DNA of 15,464 nt from HGM05190 sp964394205 (lineage in GTDB: Bacteria > Bacteroidota > Bacteroidia > Bacteroidales > Muribaculaceae), in assembly GCA_964394205.1 (NCBI GenBank), contig CAYMVS010000053.1:1-15464 (forward strand). The letters run 5' to 3'. A model generated the notes under the pieces. It was not told the DNA's origin, searched no databases, and saw only the letters and a list, made by a program, of their open reading frames with translations. The translations under genes were made by a program, and so were the position numbers. Positions 14,508 to 15,464 of the stretch are shown here, piece by piece. The stretch's first letter is position 1. Each line of letters starts with the position of its first letter.

Positions 14508-15464
14508 ATGGAAAACAATCAGTTACTTGAACAAGTAAAAGCCAAAGCTCAAGCGTGGCTGGCCGACGAGTATGACGCAGAGACTCGTGCCGAAGTGAAA
14601 CGTATGCTCGATGCCGACGATCCCACCGAGCTGATCGAGTGTTTCTACAAAGACCTTGAGTTTGGTACAGGCGGCCTGCGCGGCATCATGGGTGCCGGCT
14701 CCAACCGCATGAACATCTATACCGTAGGCGCCGCCACTCAGGGCCTGGCCAACTACCTTAAGGAGAACTTTGCCGCCCTGCCCGAGATCAAGGTCGCCGT
14801 TGGTCACGACGTGCGCAACAACAGCCGTAAGTTTGCCGAGCTGGTAGCCGACATCTTCTCGGCCAACGGCATCAAGGTGTATCTCTTTGACAGCTTCCGC
14901 CCCACCCCCGAGCTGTCGTTTGCCATCCGCTACTTAGGCTGCCAGAGCGGTGTCAACATCACTGCCTCACACAATCCCAAAGAGTATAACGGCTACAAGG
15001 CATATTGGGAGGACGGCGCCCAGGTGCTCTCGCCCCACGATGTCAACATCATTGACCATGTCAACCGCATCACCGATGTCAAAGAGATCAAATTCACCGG
15101 CGACAAATCCAAAATCCAGATTATCGGCGAAGACATCGACAAGGTATATCTGGCCAAGATCAAGGAGCTGCAGCTCAGCCCCGAGTCGGTAGAGCGTCAC
15201 AAAGACCTCAAGATTGTCTACACCCCCATCCATGGCACCGGCGTCAAGCTGATTCCCGACTCGCTGGCCAACTATGGTTTCACCAACATCATCCACGTGC
15301 CCGAGCAGGACGTGCCCGACGGCAACTTCACCACCGTCGAGTCTCCCAACCCCGAGAACCCCTCGGCAATGGCTATGGCTATCGCCAAGGCCAAGGAGGT
15401 AGGCGCCGACCTGGTGATGGCCTCCGACCCCGACGCCGACCGCATCGGCTGCGTGATCCGCGAC
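14508..15464 (+). CDS. Phospho-sugar mutase, 3' end outside window
   Basis: This is the first 319 codons of an alpha-D-phosphohexomutase that moves phosphate between C1 and C6 of a hexose (phosphoglucomutase or phosphomannomutase). Visible motifs are FGTGGLRGIMG (52-62), the phosphoserine loop TASHNPKEYNGYK with Ser154, and the metal-binding loop DPDADRIG at 307-314. The N-terminal extension before FGTGGLRG and IHGTGVKLIP (241-250) fit the long type of about 580 residues found across Bacteroidetes, so roughly the last 260 residues lie beyond the edge. The start ATG follows a canonical promoter and a leader of about 68 nt. Glucose versus mannose specificity cannot be settled from this part. 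Confidence 0.94.
   Translation, partial: MENNQLLEQVKAKAQAWLADEYDAETRAEVKRMLDADDPTELIECFYKDLEFGTGGLRGIMGAGSNRMNIYTVGAATQGLANYLKENFAALPEIKVAVGHDVRNNSRKFAELVADIFSANGIKVYLFDSFRPTPELSFAIRYLGCQSGVNITASHNPKEYNGYKAYWEDGAQVLSPHDVNIIDHVNRITDVKEIKFTGDKSKIQIIGEDIDKVYLAKIKELQLSPESVERHKDLKIVYTPIHGTGVKLIPDSLANYGFTNIIHVPEQDVPDGNFTTVESPNPENPSAMAMAIAKAKEVGADLVMASDPDADRIGCVIRD

Noticed and set aside
1..15464. CRISPR array, insertion sequence, prophage or tRNA-linked integration site
   Set aside because: No regularly spaced repeats, transposase or integrase motifs, tRNA cloverleaf or flanking direct repeats were found.

Overview
This window looks like chromosomal DNA from a GC-rich member of the Bacteroidales, with Muribaculaceae or Prevotellaceae the most likely families. 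The reasons are Bacteroidetes-type promoters (TTG/TTTG, 18-21 bp, then TAnnTTTG), the lack of clear Shine-Dalgarno sites, a two-component-style propeller/Y_Y_Y sensor fused to an AraC domain, and multidomain secreted carbohydrate esterases ending in tails of the type common in this order. The family-level placement is an inference. There is no sign of a mobile element, phage, CRISPR array, tRNA or rRNA.

Left third (1-8163): a small pectin-related locus. Two secreted enzymes lie on the minus strand, transcribed right to left and 11 bp apart. The first is a CE12-type rhamnogalacturonan acetylesterase and the second a large modular CE8 pectin methylesterase. The pair ends at a strong 13-bp-stem terminator at 121-159. 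Divergent from them, across a 135-bp control region, is a membrane-tethered AraC regulator. It has a periplasmic beta-propeller and a Y_Y_Y domain but neither a histidine kinase nor a receiver domain. The simplest reading is a regulator sensing a pectin fragment and switching on two de-esterifying enzymes that remove acetyl and methyl groups, so that lyases or hydrolases encoded elsewhere can act.

Middle (8179-11737, minus strand): radC stands alone, convergent with the regulator. Upstream of it is a 254-bp gap rich in inverted repeats, including a long hairpin that suits the end of the next transcript. That transcript is a compact panC-panD-ffh cluster: two steps of pantothenate synthesis followed by the SRP GTPase.

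Right third (11860-15464, plus strand): recR diverges from panC through back-to-back promoters and starts a tightly packed run of recR, a GNAT acetyltransferase, a YqgE/AlgH-family protein and an RluA-family pseudouridine synthase. After a 180-bp gap with a canonical promoter and a leader hairpin comes the first 319 codons of a phosphohexomutase, cut by the window edge.

The housekeeping genes are ordinary. The parts most worth a second look are the kinase-less propeller-AraC sensor with its two esterase neighbours, the accessory module and C-terminal tail shared by the two esterases, a shifted catalytic Asp-His spacing in the acetylesterase, and the structured gap downstream of ffh.
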